NCBI RefSeq assembly: GCF_018446385.1
Contig: NC_055987.1
Location: 37,882,202 to 37,946,201 of the forward strand
Length of the DNA stretch: 64,000 nucleotides
From: Zingiber officinale
Taxonomy: Eukaryota > Streptophyta > Magnoliopsida > Zingiberales > Zingiberaceae
Reading direction: 5' to 3'
Shown here piece by piece: positions 22,122 through 33,448 of the stretch; position 1 is the first letter of the stretch, and each line of letters begins with the position of its first letter. A model generated the notes under the pieces. It did no database searches. It was not told where the DNA came from and saw only the letters and a list, made by a program, of their open reading frames with translations. The position numbers were made by a program, and so were the translations under genes.

Positions 22122-24530
22122 TGTTGGTTGCTACTCGGAAAACCTAGAGGTTCCACTATACAAAAATTTTGTACAAAGGTCTGAACCTTTTCCTAGCTAC
22201 CATGTGTTCTTTTAAATTAAATTTTGGATCGCCTGCGGAACTTAACACATTTGATCCAAAACTTAATCTATTCGTTCTTTTAGGTTTTGACTTGGGTCTC
22301 CTGCGGAACTTAACACGTTCGACCCAAATCACCTTAAGTTATTAATTCCATTAAATATTAATTTCCATAATTGGTTCCCAGTACTGACGTGGCGAGGCAC
22401 ATGGCCTTCTTGGATATGGGAGCAACCACCACCGACTAGACAAAACCTTTTATAGAAAGCTAATATTTAATTTCCTAAAATATCTTTAGGTTAACCGAAA
22501 AGAACAATCAAATCACAAGGATAAATAAAACAAAAGAACACAATATCGAAAAACATATTCGAAATACTAGAACGTTAGCCTCTTGTATTTGGTATTATTT
22601 CCATAAATAACTAGTATGATGCGGAAAAGGAAAAACTACTAGTTATACCTTCTAAAAAGACCTCTTGATCTTCTATCGTATTCCTCTTCTAACCTCGGAC
22701 GTTGTGTGGGCAACGATCTTCCGAGATGAGAAACCACCAACCACCTTCTTCTCCTCCTAGCTAGGTTCGGCCACAAAGAAAGAAACTTCACCAAGTAAGA
22801 AAACCAAAACACTAACCAAGCTCCAAGAGATGCTCGCTTCCTCTCCTTCTTCTTCTTCTTCTCCAAGTAGTATCCGGCCACCACAAGAGCTCCAATGGAA
22901 GAGAGGGGTTCGGCCACCACAAGAGGAAGAGAGGGAAAGGATGGCCGGCCACACCAAAGAACAAAAGAGGGAGAGAAATAATAGAGGTTGTGTCTCTTGA
23001 AGGCACCCTCACCCCTTCTTTTATATTCCTTGGCCTAGGCAATTTAGGAAATTTAATTACAATAAAATTTCCTTAATTTCCTTGACATGATTTAATTGAG
23101 AAAAATAAAATAAAATTTCCCCAATTAAATTCAAGTGGCCGGCCACATCATGAAGAACAAATTGGACAAGTTTCAATCAACAATTAAAACTTCCTAATTT
23201 GTTTCCGGAAATTTTAAAATTAAAATTTCTCTTCAAAAATCTCTTCATGGTTGATAAAAAGAAATTTCCATAATTTTAATTTTACAACATGTGAATAATT
23301 TTTAAAGAGAAAATAAAATATCTCACCAATCTACAAATAAGGAAAGAGATCTAATCTCTTTCTTTAATCTATTGTAGATCTTTTACAAGAGAGATATTTT
23401 AATTTTAATTCTCTTTAATAAATTATATCTTCCACATAATAAAAATTAAAATTAAATTTCTTTTTTAATTTAATTTGGCCGGCCCCCACTAGCTTGGGTT
23501 CAAGCTAGGGTCGGCCACCCAATCTTATACCTAGGCCGGCCCTAGCTTGGTTCCCAAGCTAGCTTGGCCGGGCCCCTATTGGTGGGTATAGAAGGTGGGT
23601 ATAGGTGGATATAGTACTCTATAAATAAGAGGCTACGATAGGCACCGAGAGGAGGAATTGGTTTTGATCTCCCGATAAAATTAAGCATCCCGTGTTCGCC
23701 CCGAACACACAACTTAATTTTATCAATAATAATTCATTCCACTAGAGGACTATTATTGAACTACCGCACCAATCCCAAATTATATTTTTGGGCTCCTTCT
23801 TATTATGAGTGTGTTAGTCTCCCTGTGTTTAAGATATCGAATGTCCACTAATTAAGTGAGTTACTGACAACTCATTTAATTAATATCTTAGTCCAAGAGT
23901 AGTACCACTCAACTTTATCGTCATGTCGGACTAAGTCCACCTGCAGGGTTTAACATGACAATCCTTATGAGCTCCTCTTGAGGACATTATCAACCTAGTA
24001 TCTCTAGGACACAGTTTCCTTCTATAATCAACAACACACACTATAAGTGATACCATTTCCCAATTTATCGGGCTTATTGGTTCATCGAACTAAATCTCAC
24101 CCATTGATAAATTAAAGAAATAAATATCGAATATACGTGCTTGTTATTATATTAGGATTAAGAGCACACACTTCCATAATAACCGAGGTCTTTGTTTCTT
24201 TATAAAGTCAGTATAAAAGAAACGACCTCAAATGGTCCTACTCAATACACTCTGAGTGTACTAGTGTAATTATACAGTTAAGATAAACTGATACCTAATT
24301 ACACTGCGACCTTCTAATGGTTTGTTCCTTTCCATTTTGGTCGCGAGCTACTGTTTATAATTTATAAGGTACTAATAACATTATCTTCTGCATGTGACAC
24401 CACATACTATGTTATCTACAATATAAATTAATTGAACAACTACAACTAAATGTAGACAATTTGACCAAATATGATTCTTTATTCATAATGAATGTTTACA
24501 AAGCTTAGGCTTTCATTATACACTCCAACA
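22122..24530 (-). repeat. Element B left LTR (3' LTR in element sense)
   Basis: The LTR is 2,409 bp, TGTTGGTTGC to CCAACA. The 60-90-codon Arg-rich frames around 22639-23042 are repeated in the other LTR and are not genes. GGCCGGCC-type phrases recur near 23130-23580. Confidence 0.9.
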
Positions 24531-24545
24531 ATCTCCCACTTATAC
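24531..24545 (-). other. Element B polypurine tract
   Basis: On the minus strand it reads AAGTGGGAGAT immediately before the LTR, a standard Copia tract. Confidence 0.8.
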
Positions 24546-24551
24546 TAATGA

Positions 24552-26228
24552 CTAAGCTGTCATATCTTCTACCATACATCTGATTCTCATTCCCTCCACA
24601 TGCCGATCAAAAGCTTTCGCCGGAAGGGCCTTAGTGAAAGGATCTGCCAGGTTATCTGCTGATGCAATCTTGGCGATGACAACTTCTCCTCGCTTCACGA
24701 TATCTCTTATCAGGTGGTACTTGCGCTCTATATGTTTACTTGCCTTATGAGCTCGTGGTTCCTTTGAGTTTGCAACTGCACCGCTATTATCACAATAAAT
24801 TGTGATAATTTTGGGCAAACCAGGAATCACATCTAAGTCCATTAGAAAGTTCCTGAGCCATACTGCTTCTTTAGCTGCCTCAGAGGCTGCTACATACTCA
24901 ACTTCCATGGTTGAGTCCGATACGCATTTCTGCTTAACACTCCTCCATGAAATGGCTCCACCTCCTAAAGTAAACACATAGCCTGATGTAGACTTACTAT
25001 TGTCCCTATCTGATTGAAAATCTGAATCCGTGTAACCCACAGGGAGCAAATCGTCTGCTTGGTAAATTAGCGTATAATCTCTAGTCCTTCTCAGGTACTT
25101 TAATATATGCTTTACCGCAGTCCAATGTCCTTGTCCAGGGTTACTCTGATATCTGCTGACCATGCCCACGGCAAAACAAATATCAGGTCTCGTACATAGC
25201 ATTGCATACATAAGGCTTCCTACAGCCGAAGCATAAGGAACTGCTTTCATGTCTTCTATCTCCTTTGATGTCTTAGGAGACATCTCTTTAGATAGAGCTA
25301 TTCCATGCCTAAAAGGTAAGAAACCTTTCTTGGAATTCTGCATGCTAAAACGAGCAAGGATTGTATCTATATATGAAGCTTGGGACAGACACAACATTCT
25401 TTTCTTGCGATCCCTTATTACTTTGATCCCAAGAATGTGTGCACACTCTCCTAAGTCCTTCATATCAAATTTTTTGGACAACCATACCCTTACGTCTGAT
25501 AATACCTTGACATTGTTGCCAATTAACAAAATATCATCTACGTATAGTACAAGAAATACCACCACGTTTCCGTTACACTTCTTGTATACACAAGACTCAT
25601 CCGGACACTGAATAAATCCATACGACTGGATTACTTCATTAAACCGGATGTTCCAAGATCTTGAAGCTTGCTTCAGTCCATAAATGGACCGATTGAGCTT
25701 ACACACTAGATGCTCTTTGCCCTTTTCAATGAACCCTTCTGGTTGCTTCATATGGATGTTCTCTTCAAGACTTCCATTAAGGAAAGCTGTCTTGACATCT
25801 ATTTGCCAAATCTCATAATCCATATGAGCAGCAATGGATAAGAGTATCCGGATAGACTTAAGCATGGCTACCGATGAAAAGGTTTCCTCATAATCGATTC
25901 CCTCTTTCTGAGTGTACCCTTTCGCAACAAGCCTAGCTTTGAAGGTTTCTACCTTCCCGTCTGTCCCTCTTTTCCTTTTGTAGATCCACTTGCATCCAAC
26001 GGCTTTTACACCATCAGGTGGTTCTACAAGCTCCCAGACTTTATTAGAGTATATAGACTCTATTTCAGAATTCATCGCCTTTTGCCAAGATGTTGCATCT
26101 ATATCTTGGAGTGCTTCGTCATATGTACGGGGATCAGGTTCATGTTTACCCGGGATCAAGTCCGAAGACTCTCCCAAAAACATGAATCTATCAGGTTGCC
26201 TCACAACCCTCCCACTACGACGAGGCAC
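24552..26228 (-). pseudogene. Element B RT and RNase H region
   Basis: A long frame of 558 codons. Copia RT motifs include GCKWIYKRKRGTDGKVETFK, QIDVKTAFLNGSLEE, SIYGLKQASRSW and the catalytic LYVDDILL. Copia RNase H follows, with YTDSDFQSDRDNSKSTSGYV and YCDNSGAVANS. It lies just upstream of the PPT on the minus strand. The frame is long and open here, but the element as a whole is interrupted by C, so it is treated as a fossil part. Confidence 0.9.
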
Positions 26229-26265
26229 TGTCTGTGGTTGTGTATCACGTGTTGCAGTCTCTTGT

Positions 26266-26270
26266 GGTAC
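26266..26270. repeat. Left target-site duplication of element C (GGTAC)
   Basis: GGTAC abuts TGTAACGACC at 26271 and recurs at 35831-35835, after the other LTR's CTTTACA. Confidence 0.9.
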
Positions 26271-26401
26271 TGTAACGACCCACCTTCTACTACTAGGCTG
26301 TAAGGCGAATCGCTACAATACTGCTAAGCTATACTGCGCGGAAAGCTGGGCTAATTAAAATTTTTGCTAACTAATTGATTCTTATAAACTAATCGCCTTA
26401 C

Positions 26402-26852
26402 AGACCGATCTACTGATACTGGTACGGTCACAAGACCCTGGATCGGTCTGCTGTCCGATCCTGAAGCTTCATTGCTTCTGTTCCTGGCTGGATCGGTCTA
26501 CAGACCGATCCAGGAGTGCCCTGATCGGTCGGTAGACCGATCAGTGGCTTTCGGTGCTACTGTTCGCACCTGGATCGGTCGGCTGACCGATCCTTAAACC
26601 TGCAGCATCTGGATCGGTCGGCAGCCCGATCCAGGCGAGGCTGGATCGGTCGGCAGACCGATCCAGGTATAGCTGGATCGGTCGGCTGACCGATCCAGGT
26701 ACCTGAAAATCTCTTCGAGGCTACTGTATCGTGCTGGATCGGTCGGCTGACCGATCCAGGAGGATACAGTATGCTACTGTATCTCACTGGATCGGTCGGC
26801 TGACCGATCCAGTGGCACTGCTCAGGCACTGATCGGTCTGGAGACCGATCAG
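26402..26852. repeat. Array of about ten GGATCGGTC/GACCGATCC palindromes in LTR C
   Basis: About ten near-perfect 20-22 bp palindromes of the form GGATCGGTC-N4-GACCGATCC start near 26440, 26490, 26524, 26572, 26611, 26642, 26673, 26735, 26789 and 26830. Spacers are 9-40 bp and of variable sequence. Each could form a hairpin of about nine base pairs with a 4-base loop. The frame 26557-26829 reads WIGQPTDP repeatedly only because of this array. Confidence 0.85.
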
Positions 26853-28487
26853 TGTCTGATTTCGGCCGGGAACTCTGATTTCAGGACTCCGGTGTGCCAA
26901 AATACAATCCAACAACTACCTACTGCATAATAAACTATTCTAATAACAGGTAGTGGCAATTCTAAACTGGTTCATGGCATTTCACTCACTAAAACACATT
27001 TTAACAACTTAACGTGCATGAAAACGACAGTATCAAACTAATAAACTGAAAGTGCTGAAAGTAAATGCTAAAGAGTTCTAATGTATAAATGAAGCTCGTT
27101 AGATCCCTAAGATCTTTCATTCCAGTTCCTGCCACACACACCATCTTCGCATTGCCCTCCAGCTTCCTCTGCTAGTCCATCTTTCCTTTACCCTTATCTG
27201 CAGTATAAGGAAAAATAGAATCTGTAAGCTTAAAGCTTAGTAAGAAACCATCTACCTCACAAAAACATGCAACGATGCAATCATGGATTTAAATCATGCT
27301 ATTTGAAAACATGCACTGAAAAGCTAAACCATGGCATACTGAAATCTAATGGCATAACATATAAGCATGGCATATACACTGGAATCATGGCATAGCAAGT
27401 AATAACACTAAGCTAATCATAAGTTAAGCTAACTGGAACTAAAGCTGTAACTGAAAACAAACTCCACTAGCATATCTGATTTTGAGTTTGAAACTAATAC
27501 ATAATAAGTGAAAATAATAAACATGTTGTTGGGCCCGGCAACTGTACTTGCTGTGCGCGCATCCCTACTAGACCCGGGGTTGCAAGTCCCGAATTTCGCA
27601 GGGTTTACTAGGTTGTCCGAACCTAGGGACGACTGTGGGAGTCCAACCCAATGGATATCTAATCCAGTACAGTGCCACTGAAAATAAAATACTAATATCT
27701 TTAGCTAACTGATATAACATGCTGATTCTAGGTTATCTGAACCTAGAGCTAGGTTATCTGAACCTAGAGGCGACTGTGGGAGCCTACCCATTGGACCATA
27801 GTCCCATATAAGCTGTAGTGAGCAAAGTTACTAATTTAAATGCTACTAATGCATTTAACTGGGCTAATAAACATAACTGAAGGGTAATTAGCTAAACTAA
27901 CCCCTTTTTCGAACACTTGGTGTGCTTCAACCCCTCTCTGCATTAGGAAAGACACCTCTAGGCACCCAACCGCGTCTATGATCTCCAACTGAAGGAGAAT
28001 AAACGTGTCCGGCCCATCTAAAGGTGCTAACTAAATTCCTAATCTTCGAGAAGGGTTAAAACACATCCTAGGTGCCGGAAACTACACATATAGCTAATAA
28101 CTAATGCGTATAAATGAACGGAGCTATTATACCGCAGGTGAGGGGTTTCTTACCTTCTAATCGTAATTTCTTACGATTCTATTCGCTAGAACTCCGGTGG
28201 AGGTGGTCCTCTCGACGATCCGCTCACGTCTTCGCGTTCCTCTCGCGGAGGAGAGCCTCTTTCGTGTAGGAGTCGTCGCCGGAAGATGGCCCTAGGGACC
28301 TTGGGGCTTGGTGTGCCGTGCGTGAGGGAGAGGAGAGGGTGGCGTCGGCGTTGAGGGTTTGGAGAGGGAGAAGGTTGTCGAACCAAGCAAAAATAAACCA
28401 AACCCACTTAAACCTTCTATTTATATTAAGTGGTTAATTCGGCTAAACCCAACTTAAATATAATCGTTCCCCTCCTCTTTCAGCACA

Positions 28488-28560
28488 GCCCTGCTGGGTC
28501 AACTGGTTATGACATTGTCCCTCTAAATCATAGGTCTCGGGTTCAATCCCCGCCTAGGCC
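28488..28560 (+). repeat. tRNA-like segment in LTR C (left copy)
   Basis: GGGTCAACTGGTTATGACA resembles an A-box/D-arm. CTCGGGTTCAATCCCCGCC holds a B-box-like GGTTCAATCCC in a clean T-arm (CGGG/CCCG around a 7-base loop). Spacing between the boxes is tRNA-like, but the acceptor stem does not close convincingly. It sits about 130 bp from the LTR end, antisense to the element. The same segment occurs in the right copy at 35632-35704. Confidence 0.5.
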
Positions 28561-28686
28561 GTTTTACGCTTATATTTCTTTTTGCTACTTCCGCTACTCG
28601 GAAAATTCCGGAAAAATATCTAAAAATTCCAGAAAAATCCTAGAATATTTCTAAAATAAATTTGGGAATTTTTTTCGGGCTTTACA

Positions 28687-28700
28687 ATCCCCCATACCTT
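28687..28700 (-). other. Element C polypurine tract
   Basis: On the minus strand it reads GGTATGGGGGAT immediately before the LTR start. Confidence 0.75.
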
Positions 28701-28721
28701 ATAAAAAGTTCGTCCCCGAAC

Positions 28722-31700
28722 TTAAAACAATTCTGGGTACTTCTGTCTCATGCTGGCCTCTGTCTCCCAAGTCGCCTCTGCTGCTGTGTGATTTTGCCAA
28801 CTGACTTTGACTAATGGTACTTCCTTGTTCCGTAATTTCTTTATTGCTCGGTCTATTATCTGAATAGGTCGACTGTCATAGCTGAGATCATCACGGACCT
28901 GTACCAACTGGGGCTCAATCACCTGGGTGGCGTCTGGAATATGCTTCTTCAGCATGGAGACATGAAATACGTTGTGGACAGCTGACATCTCTTGAGGTAA
29001 CTCTAGCTCATATGCTACCTTGCCCACTCTCTTCGTGATAAGGTATGGTCCCACATATCGGGAGCTAGCTTGCCCTTCTTCCCGACGTATGACTCCTTCA
29101 TGGGAGCTACTCGAGGCTGTATCCCCGAACTCTAGGGGTGCGTGGGTGTATCGGCATAGCTCTTACGACTCTGTCTTGTCTCTATCCTCTGCGAATCTGT
29201 TGTATGGGCTGCTGTGGTATGCTACTAGATCTGTCAAGTTCTAGTTCCTTCATTCACCACTCTCATACAGTGATTGGTGATCACCTCCGCCCATAGAGTG
29301 CCTCATAAGGTGCCATGCCGATAGTGGCACGATAGCTGTTGTTGTATGCAAATTCTGCTAGACTCGGATATTTGCACCAACTTCCTTGAAATCTAGGGCA
29401 CAAGCTCGGGCATATCTTGAGTACTGATTTACTCGCTCGTCGACCATCATGCGAGGATGGAAAGTCTTTGAATTTTAATGGGTGCCCATGGTGGTGAACA
29501 CACTTCGGAAGTGTGATGTAAATCTCTTGTCTCATGCGAAATGATGGTTCGTGGGACTCCATGTAGTCTGACGATCTCCTGGAGATACAACTGAGCTAGC
29601 TTCTCCATGGAGTAGGATATCTTGATAGCTAGAAAGTGGGCTGATTTAGTCAACCTGTCAACTATTACCCGGATGGCATCAAAACCATTTGTGGTTCGGT
29701 AGCCCCACTATGAAGTCCATCGAGATATCCTCCCACTTCCATTCTGGAATCAGTATAGGCTGCAGAACTCCTCCTGGTCGCTGATGTTCTGCCTTGACCC
29801 TCTGGCAGGTGAGGCAGATGCTAACATATCTGGCGATGTCTCGCTTCATCCGGGGCCACCAAAAACGTTTCTTCAAGTCTTGATACATTTTGGTGGAACC
29901 TGAATGCATCGCATAAGGAGTCCTGTGAGCCTCATCTAAAATCTGTCTCCGTAGCTCCTCCCGATCTGGAACATAGAGTCTGTCGCCAAAATACAACACC
30001 CCACTGTCGGACACTCTGAATTCTCTATTTTCTGAATTTCAGGATCCCGATCCTGAGCTGACTGAATATCACCAAGCAAGGTAGACTCTAAGGTCATAGT
30101 AGAGAGCTGTCCCACGATGAGCTCGAGACCGAAATCCACGATCTCCTTCGTAGGGGCGGCGACATGGCAGTAAGAGACAATAAGGTAGCACTGCATCTGC
30201 TACCTTATTGGCTTTCCTGGATGGTAGAGGATGTCTATATCGTAGTCCTTGACCATCTCAAGCCATCTGCGCTGTCGCATATTCAGATCCTTCGAGTGAA
30301 GAAGTACTTGACTCGATGATCTGTATACACTCTGCACCGAGCTCCATATAAGTAATGTCTCCAAATTTTGAGAGAGAAGACTACTGCAAGCTCAAGGTCA
30401 TGAGTAGGGTAATTCTTCTCATAATCCTTGAGTTGTCTCGAGGCATAGGCGATCACCTGGCCGTTTTGCATCAGATCGCTCCTAGTCCCAACTTAGAGGC
30501 ATCACTATAGATGTCAAAGCTGCTGGTGTCGTCTGGGAGCCAAAATAGGAGCACTGGTCAATCTCCTTTTAGCTCATTGAAATTCTCACGATCCTCCATC
30601 ACTGGAATTTCCTGTTCTTTCGGTAAGAGCATCGGTGGGAGGCTACCTGGAGAAATCCTCTACAAACTTCTGTAATATCCTCGCTAATCCCGAGCTCCCG
30701 ATTTCCTGGCGTTCTTGGTGCTTCGATTACTGCTTCTATCTTCTTGGGATCCACCATAATACCATCCTTTGAGATGATGTGACCAGAAGGACACCTCTAG
30801 CCAAAATTCGCATTTCGTGAACTTGGCGTAAAGCTGGTTCTGCTGAAGTGTCTGCAATACTAGTTTCAGGTGCTCTGCATGTTCTTCCTGAGTTCCTGAG
30901 TAGATAAGAATGTCATCGATAAACACAATAACAAACTTATCTAAATACTCCCTGAATACTCTGTTCATGAGATCCATGAATGTAGCTGGAGCATTGGTCA
31001 CGCAGGGCATGACCACGAACTCGTAGTGTCCGTATCTGGTTCTGAATGCTGTCTTTGGTATATCCCCTTCTTTAACCTTTACTTGATGATAACCTGATCT
31101 GAGATCTACCTTAGAGAACACTGATGCCCCCTTCAGCTGATCGAATAGGTCATCTATTCTGGGAAGAGGATACCTGTTTTTGATTGTGACCTGGTTCAGT
31201 GATCTGTAGTCTATGCACAGTCGCATGCTTCCATCCTTCTTCTTCACGAACAACACAGGCGCTCCCCATGGTGAGTGACTCGGGCGTATGAAACCCTTGT
31301 CAAGAAGCTCCTGTAATTGCTCCTGAAGTTCCTTCAGTTCTGCTGGAGCCATGCGGTATGGTGCCTTGGAAATTGGATTTGTGCCGGGAATAAGCTCTAT
31401 CTCAAATTCAATCTCCCTGTCTGGTGCTAAGCCTGGTAGCTCTTCAGGGAAGACTGCTGGGTAGTCACAAACGACTCGGACCTCTGCTAGCTGTTGGTCC
31501 CTGTCCTGACTGGTGCTGACTACGTGTGCTAGGAATCCCGTGCATCCTGAATCCAGTAACTTCTGTGCCTTCATAGCTGAGAGAAACCTCTTGGCCTTTC
31601 TCCTTGGTTCCCCGACGAATTCGAACTGTGCTTCCGCTTCAGGTTGGAACGTGACTTTCTGTTTACGGCACTCGATAGAGGCACCGTATTTGACCAAAAA

Positions 31701-31841
31701 GTCCATTCCGAAGATAATGTCATAGTCGGTCATTTCTAGCACTATCAGATCGCAAAAGAGCTCCCTGTCTGCTATAATGACCGGCACTGCTCTGAGCCAG
31801 TGCGTGGACGCCATGATCTCTCCTGAAGGTAGCGCCGTCAA
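28722..31841 (-). pseudogene. Element C pol remnants (PR/RT, RNase H, IN, chromodomain)
   Basis: 31841-30684 holds a protease-linked segment ([11 protein letters not shown]) and Gypsy RT with [15 protein letters not shown] and FIDDILIYS. 30471-30283 holds RNase H ([20 protein letters not shown]). 30014-29679 and 29653-29281 hold integrase (ICLTCQRVKAEHQRPGG, MDFIVGLP, YEALYGRR). 29054-28722 ends in a chromodomain-like tail (QIIDRAIKKLRNK, VKVSWQN, ATWE). Fossil with a number of breaks, concentrated in its middle. Confidence 0.9.
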
Positions 31842-31939
31842 AAACCGACCACCGAGTATCTGGAGGTACCTCTAATTTTTCGGAGAACATCCTGGCTATA
31901 TATGAATGGGTTGCCCCAATATCAAATAGAACAGTAGCA

Positions 31940-33229
31940 CTATACTGAAAATGCTAATCGACCTGTGACAACCGTCGAGGCATTGGCTACGTCCTCTCGG
32001 TGAGTGCGTAGATCCTCGCATTCGCTAAAGTCGGAGGGCTTGCTGATAAGTGGACCTTCTAGAGCGGCCTGCATCTGATGTAACTGAGCTGGCTGGCCTG
32101 CATACGGAATCTGCTGTGGCTGAGGAAGACTGGTCTTGCTCGGGCACTGCTTGGCCATGTGCCCTTCTTGTCCACATTCAAAGCATCCTCGTGTGCCCTT
32201 GCGACAAACCCCTGGGTGGAATTTCCCACAAGTGACACACTTTGGATAACTGGGTCGCTTGCTAGATGGTCCTCCTTTTGAGTCACTCCCTGATTTGCGC
32301 TTGCTGTTGGAGTTCCCTTTCCAGTTAGAGCTGTGGCCCTGCTGCTTTTGAGTGTGAGAGTTTCCTTGGCCCTTGGCCTCTGAGAAGACTTGCCTCTGCT
32401 GCTTCATGCTGTTCTGGTAGTGCTCCGTGGTCAAGGCACTGCTCACCAACTCCTCTGTGGTTTGTGGCCTATGGATGCCACCAGCCACGTTCACTGCTAT
32501 CTCGGGCCTCAGCATCTTGAGCATCAACCTGATCCGTTCCTTTTCTGTGCTGACTAGCTCTGGGCACAGACGAGCCAACCTGTTGAATTTCTTCACGGCT
32601 TCCTCCACTGAAAGGTTGCCCTGACGAAACTCCGTGAACTCATCGTAGTGGCGGTTTGTAACCCGCATGTGAAAGAACTCCTCAAAGAATTCCTTCTCGA
32701 AGTCCCCCCATGACATCTGATTCACTGGGCGCTTCGTTCTGATTCTTTCCCACCACATGCGTGCGTCTCCTGTCAGGCAGAAGGAGGCACACTTCACCTT
32801 CTCGTGTTCTGGCCAGTCCAGAAGCTCCATCGTGCTCTCCAGTGTTTTGAACCATGCTTGTGCATCCCATGGTTCACTAGTGCCTGAGAAGTTCTCTGGC
32901 TTGACTCGCTGCCACTGGATCAGATAGGCTTCCTTTCTTGGCTCAGCTGCTGGGACTGTTGGTGCTGGTACTGGTGCTGGGGTTGGCGCTGTAGGCTGAG
33001 CAGGTGGAACCTCTAAGACTTCTGGAGTCGTCAGATTCGGTTCCGGGGTGACTGTGGGGGTACTCTGCTGGTTAGCCTTTAAGGTGGCTATTTCCTGTTG
33101 CTGTTCAGCTAGCTGCTGCTGTAACTGAGCCACTAATGCTGTAAGATCTGGAGGAGGCACTGAACTGCCTGCCTCTTGCTGGGGCTCAGTAGCTAGTGCC
33201 CTTCTAGCGGGGCGTCCTCGTGCCATTTC
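31940..33229 (-). pseudogene. Element C gag
   Basis: A long gag frame with Ala/Gln/Pro-rich N-terminus (MARGRPARRAL). The retrotransposon gag core (EAYLIQWQRVKPENFSG, WWERIRTKRP, FEKEFFEEFFHMRVT) is followed by a basic linker and a CCHC knuckle (CFECGQEGHMAKQC). This is the Tekay-type gag layout, just inside the 5' LTR and PBS. It is the best preserved coding part of C. Confidence 0.85.
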
Positions 33230-33432
33230 TAAAGACATAAGGAACATATGTATAACTAATACTATCACAGTTATATAGTTTCTGATATCATGTTTAAACT
33301 ATCACATACTAACAAGCAATAAGCATATAACATGAACTGTAACTATAAACAAGAACAATAAAGAGAGTAGAGGTATTCTTACTTGGAAGCTGCAGGTACA
33401 ATGCTGATGTGTGTGTAGGAAGTATGGAACAC

Positions 33433-33446
33433 TGCTCTGATACCAC
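33433..33446 (-). other. Element C primer-binding site
   Basis: GCTCTGATACCA, the reverse of TGGTATCAGAGC, sits just left of the LTR start at 33449. Confidence 0.8.
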
Positions 33447-33448
33447 TC

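Larger units (their letters stand above)
26271..28686 (-). repeat. Element C left LTR (3' LTR in element sense)
   Basis: The LTR is 2,416 bp, TGTAACGACC to CTTTACA. It holds the palindromic array (26402-26852), two AACCTAG-rich phrases near 27600-27780, and a tRNA-like segment near its right end. Small frames such as 28186-28407 and 28430-28654 recur in both LTR copies and are not genes. Confidence 0.9.

Noticed and set aside
22639-23042. Arg-rich open frames of 66-93 codons, repeated at 39658-40061
   Set aside because: Both copies lie inside the LTRs of element B and are duplicated only because the LTR is. No family is recognised.
26557-26829. Repetitive frame reading WIGQPTDP several times
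   Set aside because: It is a translation of the GGATCGGTC palindrome array in LTR C.
28488-28560. Annotating the LTR C segment as a true tRNA gene
   Set aside because: The A- and B-box motifs and T-arm fit, but the acceptor stem does not close and it is duplicated with the LTR.
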